Assembly: GCF_014643635.1 (NCBI RefSeq)
Contig: NZ_BMJV01000012.1
Span: forward strand, 62,001-126,000
Reading direction: 5' to 3'
Length of the DNA: 64,000 nt
DNA from: Salipiger pallidus
GTDB lineage: Bacteria; Pseudomonadota; Alphaproteobacteria; Rhodobacterales; Rhodobacteraceae
The notes under the pieces were generated by a model, which saw only the letters and a list, made by a program, of their open reading frames with translations, was not told where the DNA came from and searched no databases. Shown one piece after another: positions 8,790-16,648 of this stretch. Positions within the stretch are counted from its first letter, which is position 1, and each line of letters starts with the position of its first letter. The position numbers were made by a program, and so were the translations under genes.

Positions 8790-9259
8790 GAATCGGTCTG
8801 AAGTCGAGCGCCAACCCACGGCGCAATGAGCAGCAGCATCACGCCGCCAACCACAAAAACATCGGCCATGTTGAAGGCAGGCCAGTGCGCCGTCCCGATG
8901 TAGAAATCGAGGAAATCCGTCACCGCACGATAGCGCAGGCGGTCCAGAATATTGCCGAGTGCACCGCCGATGATCGCACCATAGGCAATGGCCTCGACCC
9001 GGCTGCTGGTACGGACCAGCATGAACGCCAGCCAGACGCAGATGCCAAGCGCCAGTAAGACAAGGCTCCACCACGGCGCGCCGCCGAGAAGCCCGAAGGT
9101 CACTCCGTCATTGCGCAGGTAGATGAGATTGAAGCCGGGAAAGACCGATACGCCGGAACTAAGAACAGTCGCATTGGACACAACGATTGCCTTCGTTGCC
9201 TGATCGACAAGAAAGGCGATCAGCGCAGCAAGCAGACCGACGAAGAGGCAAGTTCTCAT
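8786..9259 (-). CDS. lspA: Lipoprotein signal peptidase (signal peptidase II)
   Basis: A 157-residue protein with four membrane segments. The two catalytic aspartates lie in GNILDRLRYRAVTDFLDFY and FNMADVFVVGG, as in LspA. It cleaves prolipoprotein signal peptides before the lipidated Cys. It starts 4 bases after the ZIP stop and is coupled to lnt by ATGA overlap. LspA homologues accompany Pb/Cd/Zn efflux pumps in many resistance loci (e.g. PbrC), which fits this context. Confidence 0.95.
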   Translation of the reverse strand: MRTCLFVGLLAALIAFLVDQATKAIVVSNATVLSSGVSVFPGFNLIYLRNDGVTFGLLGGAPWWSLVLLALGICVWLAFMLVRTSSRVEAIAYGAIIGGALGNILDRLRYRAVTDFLDFYIGTAHWPAFNMADVFVVGGVMLLLIAPWVGARLQTDS

Positions 9260-9263
9260 CAGC

Positions 9264-10046
9264 TTATCCCAGCCAGACGTCGAGGAACAACATGATCACA
9301 AGACCAACGGCGAGGCCGAGCGTCGCCCTGTTCTGATGGCCGGATCGGTGGGTTTCCGGAATGATCTCGTGGCTGATGACGTAGAGCATCGCACCTGCTG
9401 CGAAGGCGAGACCCCAGGGCAGCAGCGGTTGCGAAAGACTGATAATCCCTGCGCCGAGAAGTCCACCGACGGGCTCGACGAGACCGGTCAGAGCGGCGAT
9501 GCCCCAGGCGCGAAGCCTGGAATAGCCCTCGCCGAGCAACGAAACCGCCACCGCCAGACCTTCGGGGGCATTCTGTAATCCAATACCGATCGCAAGTGGC
9601 AACCCGCCCGACAAACCGTCAGCCCCGAACCCGACGCCGACGGCAAGCCCTTCGGGAAAATTGTGGATAGTGATCGCGATGATGAAAAGCCAGACGCGCC
9701 GCAGCGATGCGGCGTCGGGACCTTCCCGCCCCGTCTTGAAATGTTCATGCGGTAGCCGTTCGTTCATCAGAGCGATCGCGCCCATGCCAAGCAGGATCGC
9801 AACACATACGATGGCCGCCGGGAGAGCACCGTTGTCGAACTGTCCTTCAGCTGCGTCGAGAGCCGGGATGATCAGCGAGAAGAACGAAGCCGCGAGCATG
9901 ACACCCGCCGCGAAGCCAAGCAGCAGATCGCGCGTGGCCCGGGACGGGATGCGCCCAAAAAGAACGGGGACCGCCCCGACCGCGGTCAGCGATCCGGCGG
10001 CCAGGCTTCCAAGAAAGCCAAGCGCTATGGGGGAGAGGGGTTCCAA
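9264..10046 (-). CDS. ZIP-family divalent metal transporter
   Basis: A 260-residue membrane protein with eight predicted helices. The metal-site motifs of ZIP helices IV and V are clear: HNFPEGLAVG and QNAPEGLAVA, with the later SHEIIPETH. The cytoplasmic loop is short and His-bearing (RLPHEHF). It would move Zn2+ or related ions. The start is a TTG at 10046; no ATG fits. Its place in an otherwise efflux/detoxification operon is notable because ZIP proteins usually import. Confidence 0.88.
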   Translation of the reverse strand: MEPLSPIALGFLGSLAAGSLTAVGAVPVLFGRIPSRATRDLLLGFAAGVMLAASFFSLIIPALDAAEGQFDNGALPAAIVCVAILLGMGAIALMNERLPHEHFKTGREGPDAASLRRVWLFIIAITIHNFPEGLAVGVGFGADGLSGGLPLAIGIGLQNAPEGLAVAVSLLGEGYSRLRAWGIAALTGLVEPVGGLLGAGIISLSQPLLPWGLAFAAGAMLYVISHEIIPETHRSGHQNRATLGLAVGLVIMLFLDVWLG

Positions 10047-10068
10047 TTGTTAAGGTTCTGCCGCGAGT

Positions 10069-10527
10069 TCAGTCAGGAGCCGAGTAGCTGGTGTAGACCT
10101 CGGTCGATCCGTCTTCGTGGATCAGGAAGACATCGTAAGCCTCCCGGTCGTCCTCCGGTCCCATGCCGGGCGACCCGTAGGGCATTCCCGGCACCGCCAG
10201 GCCTACCGCGTCTGGCCGGTCCTCCAGCAGGCGTTGGATGTCAGCCGCCGGCACGTGGCCCTCGATCACATAGCCGTCGACCAAAGCCGTATGGCAGGAG
10301 ACCATGCGCTGCGGCACGCCATTGTCGAGTTTGAAGCGCACAAGAGATCCTCCGAACATGTCCTCGCCCATCGGCGCGAAGCCATTCTCCTCGAGGTGCT
10401 TCATCCAGGACAGGCAACAGCCGCAGCCGTTTGTCTTCCGGACGTCGATCTGAATCGCCTCTGCGACGGCCTGCGCCGCAGGAAGCAAGGCAAATGCGAT
10501 GGCAAGGGCGGGAGTAAATCGTTTCAT
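10069..10527 (-). CDS. DUF411-family periplasmic metal-binding protein
   Basis: A 152-residue exported protein: signal peptide about residues 1-23 (ALAIAFALLPAAQAVAEA), then the DUF411 signature VRKTNGCGCCLSWMKHLEEN and MVSCHTALVDGYVIEGHVPA. The cysteine cluster and the conserved Cys-His are consistent with copper binding; DUF411 proteins are frequent in copper/silver resistance loci. It lies between the ZIP and M23-peptidase genes with gaps of 22 and 3 bases. Confidence 0.85.
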   Translation of the reverse strand: MKRFTPALAIAFALLPAAQAVAEAIQIDVRKTNGCGCCLSWMKHLEENGFAPMGEDMFGGSLVRFKLDNGVPQRMVSCHTALVDGYVIEGHVPAADIQRLLEDRPDAVGLAVPGMPYGSPGMGPEDDREAYDVFLIHEDGSTEVYTSYSAPD

Positions 10528-10530
10528 GGA

Positions 10531-11904
10531 TCAAAGCCTTTCGGTTGTCGTCTGTGCAAATTCGCTGGCGAGCCTCTCAGCAAGAAGTGAACGCGCCTCA
10601 CGCAGTCGCTCAAGCGCGGCCGTGTCGTCCGCTTCACGCTCGGCCGCCTCTGCCAATCGGTCGTCAGAGAGAGGGTCGGTTGGGCGACCGTCCACCAGCA
10701 CTTCGTAATGTAGGTTGGGGCCTGTCGCGGTACCCGTCGCACCGACCCGCCCGATCATATCTCCGGCCATCACGCGTTGCCCTTGTGTGAGCCCGTCCGG
10801 TACGGCGCTCAGATGCGCATAGCGCGTCAGGGTGTCGGAGCCATGAGCGATCTCGACGACCCGGCCATACCCACCGCGTCGGCCGATGAAGCTAACGCGG
10901 CCCGGCGCCGTCGCCTGTACCGGCGTGCCGCGCGCCGCCGCGAAGTCGACTCCTGTGTGCATCCGTACATTGCCGTAGACCGGATGGGTGCGGCGCCCGA
11001 ACACAGAACTCAGCCGTGCACCTTCGACCGGTTGCGCAAACACGCGCAGGACTTCTCCGTCGACATAGATCGTCGCTTGGCCGCTGCCGTCGTTCGGCCA
11101 GACGATTTCATAGACCGAGCCATCGATATCCAGTGCGGCAAAGGCAAGCTCGGGCTGACCAATCCTCTTGTTCCCGTCTCGGGCCTCGCGCCAAAGGAGG
11201 CGCATCGTCTCGCCACCCGCAAGATCACGACGGAAATCCACGGTGCCGCCCAGCATCTGCGCCAGGTCCACCGCAAAACGGGCGGGGATGTCTGCCGTGT
11301 TCAGGGCGGCGAAAATCGAGCTCTCGATCACCGCCTCGCCGGCGAAAGTCACCAATTCGGGATCCGGGTCCAACACGCGGGCGGCAAGCTGTTCGCCGAA
11401 GACCGCCTCTATCCGGACACCGTCTTCGACGGCGAGCTCTACACGACGCGGGTTGTCGTCCGTTGTGGAAACCACCGTAATGATGTGACCCGGACGCAGA
11501 CGGCGCAGATCGTATTCCGTGCCAATCGCCAAGGCGATTTCGGCGCGATCCGAAGCATCCAGCCCCGCATCGGAAAGGACCGCATCAAGCGTCTCGCCGG
11601 ACGCAATCTCCCGCGACCAGGTGACCAGCGGGGGCTCGATAGATGGCAAGGAGGTATCAGCGGGGGAAACGGTCAGGAGCGGCCGGGGTCTGAACTCGAA
11701 TGCGATATCCGCCTGGGCGAGTGTAGGGCGGACCGAATTGGTTTCGGTAATCCGAGGCGGCGCAAGCGGATTGGGAGTCCAGAGGGTCGCTTCAGCAATC
11801 GCAGGGGGCACCGGTTCTTTGGACAGAACGCCAGAGATGGCGATGGCGGTCACCGAAAATGCGCCTGCGACCGCAACGGCCGCCAAGACAGTTCTTATCT
11901 TCAT
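10531..11904 (-). CDS. M23-family metalloendopeptidase (peptidoglycan hydrolase)
   Basis: A 457-residue envelope protein with an N-terminal membrane anchor or signal (residues ~5-27), a middle OapA/LysM-like region (SGETLDAVLSDAGLDASDRA) and a C-terminal LytM domain with the zinc ligands: HTGVDFAA, RYAHLSAV and GPNLHYEV. It resembles MepM, which cuts peptidoglycan cross-links. Its ATG overlaps the SCO stop by four bases (ATGA), so it is operonic with the copper/redox genes. With the L,D-transpeptidase at 2599 it suggests cell-wall remodelling is part of this metal response. Confidence 0.88.
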   Translation of the reverse strand: MKIRTVLAAVAVAGAFSVTAIAISGVLSKEPVPPAIAEATLWTPNPLAPPRITETNSVRPTLAQADIAFEFRPRPLLTVSPADTSLPSIEPPLVTWSREIASGETLDAVLSDAGLDASDRAEIALAIGTEYDLRRLRPGHIITVVSTTDDNPRRVELAVEDGVRIEAVFGEQLAARVLDPDPELVTFAGEAVIESSIFAALNTADIPARFAVDLAQMLGGTVDFRRDLAGGETMRLLWREARDGNKRIGQPELAFAALDIDGSVYEIVWPNDGSGQATIYVDGEVLRVFAQPVEGARLSSVFGRRTHPVYGNVRMHTGVDFAAARGTPVQATAPGRVSFIGRRGGYGRVVEIAHGSDTLTRYAHLSAVPDGLTQGQRVMAGDMIGRVGATGTATGPNLHYEVLVDGRPTDPLSDDRLAEAAEREADDTAALERLREARSLLAERLASEFAQTTTERL

Positions 11905-12527
11905 GTTGCCCCCTCTACGTCTTCTGTCAGTGCGCGCTGGATCTTCGGCACCGCGAATTCTCTTTGCTCGTGATAGTCGATCATGGTGACGAGCTCACCC
12001 TCGGCATCGAACAGGAATACGCTTGCCGTATGGTTCATCGTATAGCCGCCGCCCTCAGTCGGGACGCGCTCAAATGAGGCACGAAACCCTTCTGCAGCGC
12101 GGGCAATTTGGTCTTCCGGCCCCGTCCAGCCACGAATGACCGGATGAAAATAGCCGACATATTCGGCCATGGCCTCGACCGTGTCCCGCTCCGGGTCGAC
12201 CGTGATGAAGACCACGTTCATCTCTGATGCTTCGTCGCCCAGTTCCTCAAGCCAGCCGGAAATATCCGATAGGGTCGTCGGGCAGACGTCCGGGCAGTAG
12301 GTGAACCCGAAAAACACCATTGTGGGACGACCGATCAGGTTGCCAGGCCCTACCTCATTTTCCTCGTGGTCGGTCAGCCGGAACTCCATCGCCGATAGGG
12401 GCAGGGGCCGCTGCCCTTTTGGTTCAGGCGCACCGGGCCCGTCCACCCGCCACCAGCCCACGAAGAGCGTCAGGCCAAGAACGCCGGCACCGGCTGCGCC
12501 GTATAGAAGGAGCTGCCGACGTTGCAT
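11901..12527 (-). CDS. SCO1/SenC-family copper/thiol protein (copy 1)
   Basis: A 208-residue membrane-anchored thioredoxin-fold protein. The copper ligands are the Cys pair in FTYCPDVCPTT and the His in TMNHTASVFLF. The N-terminal helix (residues 8-26) anchors it to the membrane. SCO proteins deliver Cu to cytochrome oxidase or act as thiol reductants. It directly follows the PCuAC copper-chaperone gene (stop and start share one base), the usual SCO/PCuAC functional pair. Confidence 0.92.
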   Translation of the reverse strand: MQRRQLLLYGAAGAGVLGLTLFVGWWRVDGPGAPEPKGQRPLPLSAMEFRLTDHEENEVGPGNLIGRPTMVFFGFTYCPDVCPTTLSDISGWLEELGDEASEMNVVFITVDPERDTVEAMAEYVGYFHPVIRGWTGPEDQIARAAEGFRASFERVPTEGGGYTMNHTASVFLFDAEGELVTMIDYHEQREFAVPKIQRALTEDVEGAT

Positions 12528-12994
12528 CAGCCCTCCGGTCCACGCGCGGCGATTCCGAGGATTGGGACCTCGACCGTCACCTTGCCGCCATCCGAGAAGG
12601 TCAGTGTCAGCGGGAAATTCTCGCCTTCGGTCATCGGCTCTTGCAGCTTCATGAGCATGGCGTGCAACCCGCCCGGCTCCAATGCCACGCTTTGGCCGGG
12701 CTCAATCGTGATCTCGCCTGCAGGCGCCATGGAACTGACGCCATCGGAGTTGGTTTTCGACTCATGGATCTCGGGCATCATTGCCAGCGGTGTCGCAAGT
12801 CCGGTCAGCGTAACGGCGTCTTCACCCGTGTTGCGCACGGTCATATAGGCGGCACCTGGCCTGTTGACGCCGATCGAGGCGCGGGACCACGCATTCTCGA
12901 CCACGACATCCTCCGAACCGGCCAGTGCGGGGGCCGACAGCCCTGCAACCGTCAAAAGCACGGCCAATGCATTGGTATATCTCAACTTCTTCAC
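12527..12994 (-). CDS. PCu(A)C-type periplasmic copper chaperone
   Basis: A 155-residue exported protein: signal peptide ALAVLLTVAGLSAPALA, then the PCuAC fold with the copper-binding His/Met pattern (PGAAYMTVRNTG, MMPEIHESK, and GGLHAMLMKLQEP). It hands Cu(I) to SCO/oxidase partners. A GTG start is used: GGAG precedes two adjacent GTG codons (12997 and 12994); the second gives MKKLRYTN. It lies 25 bases downstream of the DsbA-like stop. Confidence 0.9.
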   Translation of the reverse strand: MKKLRYTNALAVLLTVAGLSAPALAGSEDVVVENAWSRASIGVNRPGAAYMTVRNTGEDAVTLTGLATPLAMMPEIHESKTNSDGVSSMAPAGEITIEPGQSVALEPGGLHAMLMKLQEPMTEGENFPLTLTFSDGGKVTVEVPILGIAARGPEG

Positions 12995-13019
12995 CACTCG
13001 TTTCTCCTGCCTCCGCAAA

Positions 13020-13679
13020 TCAGCTTTGGCTTGCCGCAACTTCCACTGCCACCAGCCTCTGCAATTCGGCCTCACCGAACGGATCGAGAGGCTTGCCGTT
13101 CACGAAGAACGTGGGCGTTTGGCGGACCCCGACTGTCTCGACATCGGCGCGGTCCTGGTTGAGCACCGCCACAACACCGGGGGCCAGCATCTGTGTCCGG
13201 GCAGCTTCGACATCCAGACCTCCGCTTGCTGCAATCTCAAGGATCAATCCGGGTGCCGGGGTCCCGTGAGACGCCCATCTGGGCTGCTCTCGCAAGACTG
13301 CCTCGAGCACAGGTTCAAACACGTCCTGCATGCGCGCCGCCTCGAGCACACGGATCGCTTCTACCGACGCCTCGCCGTGAAAAGGCGTATAGCGGATTAC
13401 AACGCGCACCGCGTCTCCGTGCTCCGCCATGATATCCTCGACGACCGGATAGAAAGCGCGGCATGCCTCGCAGGCCGGGTCGAAGAATTCAACGATGGTT
13501 ACGGGCGCATCCTCGGGCCCGAGGATCGGGGAATAGGGTCGGATCAGCGCGTCGGCCATTTCAGGGTCGATGGGATCGGACGCGGCAATCGGGTCGGGGC
13601 GGGTGGCATACCAGGCGGCACCGCCGAAACCGGCGACCCCGAGCGCGAGAACGGACAGGATGAGGCCGCGTCGTTTCAT
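13020..13679 (-). CDS. DsbA-family thiol:disulfide oxidoreductase
   Basis: A 219-residue membrane-anchored thioredoxin-fold protein. A helix at residues 5-24 is followed by the active site DPACEACRAFYPVVED (CEAC) and a cis-Pro segment RQTPTFFVNGKPL. It would introduce or isomerise disulfides in the periplasm. The ATG at 13679 overlaps the DsbB-like stop by four bases, so the two are a coupled oxidase pair. Confidence 0.88.
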   Translation of the reverse strand: MKRRGLILSVLALGVAGFGGAAWYATRPDPIAASDPIDPEMADALIRPYSPILGPEDAPVTIVEFFDPACEACRAFYPVVEDIMAEHGDAVRVVIRYTPFHGEASVEAIRVLEAARMQDVFEPVLEAVLREQPRWASHGTPAPGLILEIAASGGLDVEAARTQMLAPGVVAVLNQDRADVETVGVRQTPTFFVNGKPLDPFGEAELQRLVAVEVAASQS

Positions 13680-14098
13680 TTTTGTGTTTCCTTCAGTGAG
13701 AGAGCCGACAGCAGACCGATCATCGCGAAGGCGACGAGCGCCATCAAAGGAATCGGAATGCCGAAGACCAGTTGATTGTCGTCGGTACAGGATGGGCCGG
13801 TCGCCGTGCAGGGCTGGATACGCTCGGGGATAACGCCGACATAGAGGCCCAAGTGCCAAAGCGCGACGGCGGCACCGCCCAAAGCCAGCGCGATCCCGTA
13901 GCGACCCACGCGCCGATCCTGCCACCACAGCCCAAGCCCGAGGATGATGGCCAAGGGGAACATGAAGGCACGCTGGAACCAGCAGAGCACGCAAGGTGTC
14001 TGCCCCAGAACCTCGCCGATGAAGAGCACGGCAAGCGACGCGGTGAGCGCGATGATCCAGGCCAGGCCAAGGGCCGTCTCTCCGGAAAGTCGGGTCAT
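13676..14098 (-). CDS. DsbB/BdbC-like disulfide bond formation protein
   Basis: A 140-residue four-helix inner-membrane protein with the quinone-linked pair CVLCW (GQTPCVLCWFQR) and a second periplasmic pair (QPCTATGPSC). It reoxidises the adjacent DsbA-like protein. It begins 5 bases after the upstream SCO gene stop. Confidence 0.9.
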   Translation of the reverse strand: MTRLSGETALGLAWIIALTASLAVLFIGEVLGQTPCVLCWFQRAFMFPLAIILGLGLWWQDRRVGRYGIALALGGAAVALWHLGLYVGVIPERIQPCTATGPSCTDDNQLVFGIPIPLMALVAFAMIGLLSALSLKETQK

Positions 14099-14103
14099 GA
14101 CGA

Positions 14104-14706
14104 TCAGATCCTCTGTCTCAGATCGGCGAGGATCTCTTCGGCGGGCGTGCCGTAGGGCCAGGAGTCCGCGAAGCCTGCTTGCGTGTCGAAAAGGAAAAGA
14201 TGCGACGTGTGACCCATCGTGTATCCGCCCGGCGCAGTCGCCTGCTCGATCCGCTCAAAGAATATCGGAAAGGTTTCGGATGTCGCGGCGATCTGCTCCG
14301 GTGTACCGGTCAGCCCGATGATCCCTGCGTCGAACAGGGGCACATACTCGGCAAGTGCAGTCGGCGTATCCCGCTCCGGATCAATCGTTATGAAAATCGG
14401 CTGAACCATTGCTGCCTCATCGCCCAGGCCCTCCATCACGGCCGCGACTTCGGACAGTGTTGTCGGACAGACGTCGGGGCAATTGGTGAAGCCAAAGAAG
14501 ACCAGCATCCAGCGCCCTGCGAAATCTTCGTCCGTTTGGACCATGCCGCGATGATCGGTCAGTTCGAAATCAGCAAGAAACGGTGGTTCACTCTCGGTGC
14601 GGGCAAGATCGGCACGGTAGTCGGACCATAGCAACAGCCAGATGAAAACGAACGCCGCCGCGCCCGCCAACACCCACAATACCTTCTGAAGACCTGAAAG
14701 CCTCAC
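14104..14706 (-). CDS. SCO1/SenC-family copper/thiol protein (copy 2)
   Basis: A 200-residue protein with an N-terminal membrane helix (VLWVLAGAAAFVFIWLLLW), the CxxxC motif in FTNCPDVCPTT and the distal His in TMGHTSHLFLF. It is the first gene of the 11-gene minus-strand operon and lies about 37 bases from the -10 element of a MerR-type promoter. It is clearly related to the SCO at 11901 but divergent, so this is not a recent duplication. Confidence 0.92.
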   Translation of the reverse strand: MRLSGLQKVLWVLAGAAAFVFIWLLLWSDYRADLARTESEPPFLADFELTDHRGMVQTDEDFAGRWMLVFFGFTNCPDVCPTTLSEVAAVMEGLGDEAAMVQPIFITIDPERDTPTALAEYVPLFDAGIIGLTGTPEQIAATSETFPIFFERIEQATAPGGYTMGHTSHLFLFDTQAGFADSWPYGTPAEEILADLRQRI

Positions 14707-14742
14707 GCCGCTCCGCCCGAACCTGATTCTATATTTTGTGTG

Positions 14743-14773
14743 CGTTTACATCCTCTAGCTACTGTAGGTTCAA
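14743..14773 (-). promoter_or_regulatory. MerR-type promoter of the SCO-DsbB-DsbA-PCuAC...lnt operon
   Basis: On the minus strand TTGAAC (14773-14768), a 19-base spacer with dyad CTACAG-tagc-TAGAGG, then TAAACG (14748-14743). It drives the operon beginning at 14706. Confidence 0.85.
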
Positions 14774-14850
14774 GCGTGATTGTCATCGATCGGCCAACAA
14801 TCACCGATCTGTGAAACTCGGGTGAAGCTTGTGATGCGCACCGCATAAAG

Positions 14851-14865
14851 CTACACCCACTGTAG
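14851..14865. promoter_or_regulatory. Putative MerR/CadR autoregulatory operator
   Basis: CTACA-cccac-TGTAG, a perfect 5-base dyad matching the half-sites of the other MerR-type promoters, 18 bases before the regulator start codon. The -35/-10 pair is not obvious here. Confidence 0.55.
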
Positions 14866-14883
14866 GTAATGTGGGGAGCGGAA

Positions 14884-15312
14884 ATGCTGACGATTGGGAC
14901 GCTGGCGAAGAAGACCGGAACAAAGGTGCAGACCATCCGGTATTACGAGCAGATCGGACTTATGCCTGAGCCCGGCAGGACCGAGGGGGGCCAACGACGC
15001 TATGGCGACGCCGAACTCGACCGCTTGTCATTCGTCCGGCACGCACGGCAACTGGGGTTCTCGTTGGACGCGATCCGTGAGCTCCTCGATCTCAGCGATC
15101 ATCCGGGAAAGTCCTGCGCTGAGGCGGATGCAATAGCCCGTCGGCAACTCAAACAGGTCGAGCAACGATTGGCGCGGCTCGAGGCGCTGCGGACGGAATT
15201 GAAGCGGATGGTGCATGAGTGCAGCGGCGGACAGACTTCTGATTGCCGTGTGCTCGAGGTACTGCGCGACCATTCCGAATGCCTGACCGACCATGAAGAG
15301 ATCGGCGCCTGA
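14884..15312 (+). CDS. cadR: MerR-family regulator of Zn/Cd/Pb response (CadR/PbrR/ZntR-like)
   Basis: A 142-residue regulator. The N-terminal winged helix has the MerR signature TIRYYEQIGLMPEPGRTEGG and QRRYGDAELDRLSF, then a long dimerisation helix. Metal-site cysteines are at about residues 78 (GKSCAEAD), 113 (HECSGG) and 121 (SDCRVL), the spacing seen in CadR/ZntR-type sensors of divalent metals, plus Cys133. It lacks the His-rich tail of some CadR proteins. ATG 14884 has GGGAG just upstream. It is divergent from the long operon and probably activates all four MerR-type promoters. Confidence 0.9.
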   Translation: MLTIGTLAKKTGTKVQTIRYYEQIGLMPEPGRTEGGQRRYGDAELDRLSFVRHARQLGFSLDAIRELLDLSDHPGKSCAEADAIARRQLKQVEQRLARLEALRTELKRMVHECSGGQTSDCRVLEVLRDHSECLTDHEEIGA

Positions 15313-15394
15313 GCAATTTCGACGACCTTTGATCGGAACGCAAAAAGCCCGGTGTTAGTTACTCATTGGCAATTCACTAATTTGGATACCCGGC

Positions 15395-16015
15395 ATGGCG
15401 GAGCAGAGAAACGCAACGGAAAGACGCACACTCTGGATCGTGCTGGGTCTCAACATCGGGCTGGCAGTCGCTTTCTTCGCCTCGGGCGCATTCGGCGAGT
15501 CAAGCGCGCTTATCGCCAATGGCCTCGACAATCTGTCGGACAGTTTCGTCTACGCGATCAGCCTCTTCGCGCTGTCCCGCTCCGCCAAGTGGAAGCGCGG
15601 AGCGGCGAACGTTTCGGGCGGCCTGCTGATCCTCTTCGCCCTTGGAATCCTGTATGACGCGTGGCGCCGCTACGTCGGCGGATCGGATCCTCTTGGCACG
15701 ATCATGATTGTCATGGCGCTGGTAGCGGCGGCCATCAACGCACTTTGCGTCTGGCTGCTGGCACGGCTTCGCGATCCAGACGTAAACATCCGAGCGGCGA
15801 ATACGTTCAGCTGGAACGACTTCGCGGCCAATCTCGGAATCGTCGTCGCAGGCGGGCTCGTAGCCTGGCTCGGAACGAATTGGCCGGACCTTGTCGTGGG
15901 CGTGATTGTCGCCGGCATCGCGGCCTGGGGTGGCGTCGGAATCCTGAGAGACGCGCATGGTGAACACCACAAGGCGGTGCACAATGACGATCAGGTAACC
16001 AAGGACTCGGCCTGA
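15395..16015 (+). CDS. Cation diffusion facilitator-like transporter (short)
   Basis: A 206-residue membrane protein with six helices. The CDF transport motif is recognisable as SSALIANGLDNLSDSFVYA (N-x-x-D metal site) and NTFSWNDFAANLGIV in helix V. It has no long C-terminal cytoplasmic domain, only a short His-containing tail (GEHHKAVHND), so it belongs to the truncated CDF type found in metal islands. The upstream region contains an imperfect inverted repeat (TTAGTTA / TTAGTGA on opposite strands, about 15350-15382), not the MerR-type dyad. Confidence 0.85.
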   Translation: MAEQRNATERRTLWIVLGLNIGLAVAFFASGAFGESSALIANGLDNLSDSFVYAISLFALSRSAKWKRGAANVSGGLLILFALGILYDAWRRYVGGSDPLGTIMIVMALVAAAINALCVWLLARLRDPDVNIRAANTFSWNDFAANLGIVVAGGLVAWLGTNWPDLVVGVIVAGIAAWGGVGILRDAHGEHHKAVHNDDQVTKDSA

Positions 16016-16024
16016 AATCGGGGC

Positions 16025-16055
16025 TTGAAGCTACAGTGACTGTAGCAACTACATA
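16025..16055 (+). promoter_or_regulatory. MerR-type promoter/operator upstream of the transglutaminase-like/CDF genes
   Basis: TTGAAG (16025-16030), 19-base spacer with the perfect dyad CTACAG-tga-CTGTAG, then TACATA (16050-16055). Confidence 0.87.
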
Positions 16056-16084
16056 TTCTCGTGAACGATTCGAGGAGGTATCCC

Positions 16085-16648
16085 GTGAACCCCGCCGACC
16101 CTCATTTGGCCAAAACCCGGCTGCTGGATTTTGACGCGACCTCAATTGCAAAACTGATCGAGGAGCGCGGCTGGGCAGACCTTCCCAGCGACGACCGAAT
16201 TGGGGCCATCTACGATTTCGTCAGGAACGAGATTACCTTCGGCTACAACCGCGCCGACGACATTCCGGCGTCCGAGGTCCTCGCAGATGGCCACGGGCAG
16301 TGCAACACCAAGGGCACGCTCCTCATGGCCCTGCTGCGTGGCGTGGGAGTTCGCTGCCGACTGCACGGGTTCACAATCCACAAGGCGCTTCAGAGAGGCG
16401 TCGTTCCGGAACTCGTCTATCCCCTCGCGCCGTCCGAAATCCTCCACTCCTGGGTAGAGGTGGACTTGGGCGACGGATGGGTCAATCACCGCCAGAACTT
16501 CGGATTTGTGCGCGACTTGCTCTATCGCCACGTCATCCGTCACTGGATGAATGCCAGGGTTCGCCGCATCCGCCGCGGAATCTTGCCGCCGGTCCCCGGA
16601 TTCGATCGGCCGAACCACCGCCATGAGGAGACGAACCGTGCCGCATGA
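16085..16648 (+). CDS. Transglutaminase-like cysteine protease-fold protein
   Basis: A 187-residue cytoplasmic protein with the transglutaminase-like triad: Cys in GHGQCNTKGTLLMALLRG, His in EILHSWVEVDLG, and Asp shortly after. Such proteins are usually proteases or amidases. The GTG at 16085 has AGGAGGT five bases upstream; the alternative GTG at 16061 would sit almost at the predicted transcription start, so it was rejected. It is the first gene after a MerR-type promoter and overlaps the CDF transporter start by 11 bases. Its role in metal resistance is unknown. Confidence 0.8.
   Translation: MNPADPHLAKTRLLDFDATSIAKLIEERGWADLPSDDRIGAIYDFVRNEITFGYNRADDIPASEVLADGHGQCNTKGTLLMALLRGVGVRCRLHGFTIHKALQRGVVPELVYPLAPSEILHSWVEVDLGDGWVNHRQNFGFVRDLLYRHVIRHWMNARVRRIRRGILPPVPGFDRPNHRHEETNRAA

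Noticed and set aside
10777-11973. Plus-strand frame of 398 codons
   Set aside because: Antisense to the M23 peptidase gene, which carries complete catalytic motifs.
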